Source: Planctomycetota bacterium (GTDB taxonomy: Bacteria; Planctomycetota; GCA-002687715; DRQF01). From it: a DNA stretch of 6,647 nucleotides. The stretch is taken from the NCBI GenBank assembly GCA_024275615.1, contig JAJRYU010000372.1, positions 1 through 6,647 on the forward strand, written 5' to 3'. The notes beneath the pieces were generated by a model. The model saw nothing but the letters and a program-made list of their open reading frames with translations. It searched no databases and was not told the origin of the DNA. Below, one piece after another: positions 5,116 to 6,647 of the stretch (positions are counted from its first letter, which is position 1; each line of letters opens with the position of its first letter). A program made the position numbers and the translations under genes.

Positions 5116-6647
5116 ATGGGTCGTCTGTTGTTGAATGCAGTTTTTCTTGTCCTGATTTCTTGTCCCAGTGCCTGCGCCACCACTTGGGTGGTCGCCACTT
5201 TTGCCGCCTTACAAACCGCAATCAGTAATGCGCAGCCCGGCGATATCATCGAAGTACAACCCGGCACCTACCCAGTTACAGTCAGTCGCTTGTCCTTCTA
5301 TAACTCAGGTCTGCCGGGGGCGCCCATCACCATCCGTGGAATCATCACCGGCGGGCAACGTCCTATCCTTGATGCCACCGGTCAAGACATCAACCGGGGC
5401 ATTTTCTACATTTGGCCGGTTGATGCCTGGTGGGTGATTGAAAACCTCGAGTTCAAGAATGCCCGCGGTGGTACTTCCTATTCTCAAAATGCCGCGGCAG
5501 CCTACATCCGTGGCGATCACATAACCTTTCGCAATTGCTATTCCCACAACAATGACAACGGGTGGTTTAGCACCACCGGATCGGAAGATCTTCTCATTGA
5601 GAACTGCGAGACCGCCTTTAACGGCACGGGAACAGGCTTCACCCACAACTTCTACATGGCTTCAGACGACATTTTGCTCCGAGGCTGCTACACCCACGAT
5701 AGTGTTGGTGGCATCAACTACAAAGACCGCTCGATAAGCACGATCATTGAAGGATGCGTCTTTGCAAACGCCGGCGGATATGACATTGACTGGGCCTCCA
5801 ATGGCACGGGCAATGCGCTCATGGCGGGCAACCTCATCATCAGAACCACAAGTGCTGGTAACCGCAAGATCATCAATATCGGCGATGGGAGTGGCGTACG
5901 AACCGGAACGCTTAGCCTCATCGGCAATACCATCATCGCTGGCGGCAACAATTTTCGCGTCTTTGAGCGCCACAGCAGTGCCACTGTTTCCCTTGTACTT
6001 ACAAACAACTTGGTCTTCGGCTCTGACAATGTCTTTGGCGGCACGGTTGGCAATTGGCTAGCTTGGCCGACGACGGGGAATTCGAATTGGTTCCCCACAG
6101 GTGGTTTGCCTGACGTCGTCGCTAACGCCCCTTTGCTAAGCAACTCTTTGTCGGCGAGCGCTCCTGGTTTTGTCAACGCTGCGGTTGGCAACTACCAGCT
6201 CACCACCGGATCTCCTTGCCGTAATCAAGGAAGCCCCACACCGGTGTGGAAAGACCCTTCGGGAATCTCTCGCGTTCGCAAGCCGATCGTGGCACCCAAG
6301 AATCCTCTGGGTATCACATTGCGCAGTGACGATGGCGCTGTTGATCTTGGCTGTTTCGAGTTTGGCGGCGCTTCTGATCTTGCTGTGGGCGGTTCATTCT
6401 CAGTCACAGAAAACTCACCTTTTCTATTTGGTGTGGCTGGCGATCCAGGTGCTCTGTTCTATCTGCTTGTGGATTTGACAGCAGGCTACAACTACACTTT
6501 CGCCGGAGTGAGCGGCCAGCTCGAATTGAGTTTGAGCACCTGGGTAGTGACACCGGGCTACCTGCCCTCTGAAGGCCCAGCTCTATTCGAACTCTATCTG
6601 CCAGCGAACGTCCCACCCGGCATCAACCTCGCTTACCAAGTGCTAAG
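5116..6647 (+). CDS. Exported right-handed parallel beta-helix repeat protein (3' end beyond window)
   Basis: The frame stays open for 510 codons to the window edge. A signal sequence, MGRLLLNAVFLVLISC, is followed by SACA-TT. Signal peptidase I could cut after A21, or the L13-I-S-C16 box could make it a lipoprotein. The segment LQTAISNAQPGDIIEVQPGTY (32-52) is the standard entry to a polysaccharide-lyase-like beta-helix. Coils follow, each with a turn such as IENLEF (108), FRNCYS (138), IENCET (161), LRGCYT (188), IEGCVF (211), MAGNLI (236), LIGNTI (268) and LTNNLV (295). HNFYMASDDILLRG (177-190) with NYKDRS (201-206) matches a family of bacterial beta-helix proteins with a conserved HN-Y and K-R pattern. 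The helix closes near DDGAVDLGCFEFG (405-417). A separate strand-rich domain begins near 420 and is cut by the edge. It likely binds or cleaves a polysaccharide outside the cell; activity is not proven by the visible residues. Confidence 0.88.
   Translation, partial: MGRLLLNAVFLVLISCPSACATTWVVATFAALQTAISNAQPGDIIEVQPGTYPVTVSRLSFYNSGLPGAPITIRGIITGGQRPILDATGQDINRGIFYIWPVDAWWVIENLEFKNARGGTSYSQNAAAAYIRGDHITFRNCYSHNNDNGWFSTTGSEDLLIENCETAFNGTGTGFTHNFYMASDDILLRGCYTHDSVGGINYKDRSISTIIEGCVFANAGGYDIDWASNGTGNALMAGNLIIRTTSAGNRKIINIGDGSGVRTGTLSLIGNTIIAGGNNFRVFERHSSATVSLVLTNNLVFGSDNVFGGTVGNWLAWPTTGNSNWFPTGGLPDVVANAPLLSNSLSASAPGFVNAAVGNYQLTTGSPCRNQGSPTPVWKDPSGISRVRKPIVAPKNPLGITLRSDDGAVDLGCFEFGGASDLAVGGSFSVTENSPFLFGVAGDPGALFYLLVDLTAGYNYTFAGVSGQLELSLSTWVVTPGYLPSEGPALFELYLPANVPPGINLAYQVL

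Noticed and set aside
5718..6191. 157-residue minus-strand open frame opposite the beta-helix gene
   Set aside because: It lies wholly antisense to a convincing signal-peptide-bearing beta-helix protein and shows no family features. Low stop-codon density opposite a Gly/Asn/Thr-rich gene explains it.

Overview
The window looks like a stretch of a surface-polysaccharide or glycan-modification locus from an environmental bacterium with an outer envelope. Base composition is moderate in G+C, and start codons are mostly ATG with some GTG. The lineage cannot be fixed from sequence alone. The C-terminal domain of the beta-helix protein at the right edge (a GxPGALFYLLVDL-type strand, later PPGINLAYQVL) resembles domains I associate with Planctomycetota and similar environmental phyla. 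That is an impression from memory, not a search result.

Layout, left to right: (1) the first 109 codons of a minus-strand protein that looks like the cobalamin-binding N-terminal domain of a B12-type radical SAM enzyme, cut by the left edge. (2) A divergent plus-strand multi-pass membrane protein of about 403 residues, with a soluble C-terminal domain. (3) A minus-strand GT2-family glycosyltransferase that converges on gene 2 with only 4 bp between the stop codons. (4) After a 285-bp spacer, a plus-strand radical SAM/SPASM protein. (5) After a 236-bp spacer, a plus-strand single-pass membrane-anchored protein of unknown function. (6) A 15-codon remnant that reads like the first strand of another GT2 glycosyltransferase and then hits a stop. 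(7) A large secreted right-handed parallel beta-helix protein that runs off the right edge.

How the genes may work together is inference. GT2 enzymes build glycans, radical SAM/SPASM enzymes of this short type are common in glycan clusters although their substrates are mostly unknown, and exported beta-helix proteins often bind or cleave polysaccharides. The genes change strand repeatedly, so there is no single operon. The best candidate for a real curiosity is the truncated GT2 start at 4952-4999, which suggests a recombination or deletion scar. Next come the four-step cysteine ladder in the beta-helix protein and the possible pairing of two radical SAM genes in one glycan locus. I saw no CRISPR array, tRNA, rRNA, insertion sequence or convincing intrinsic terminator.
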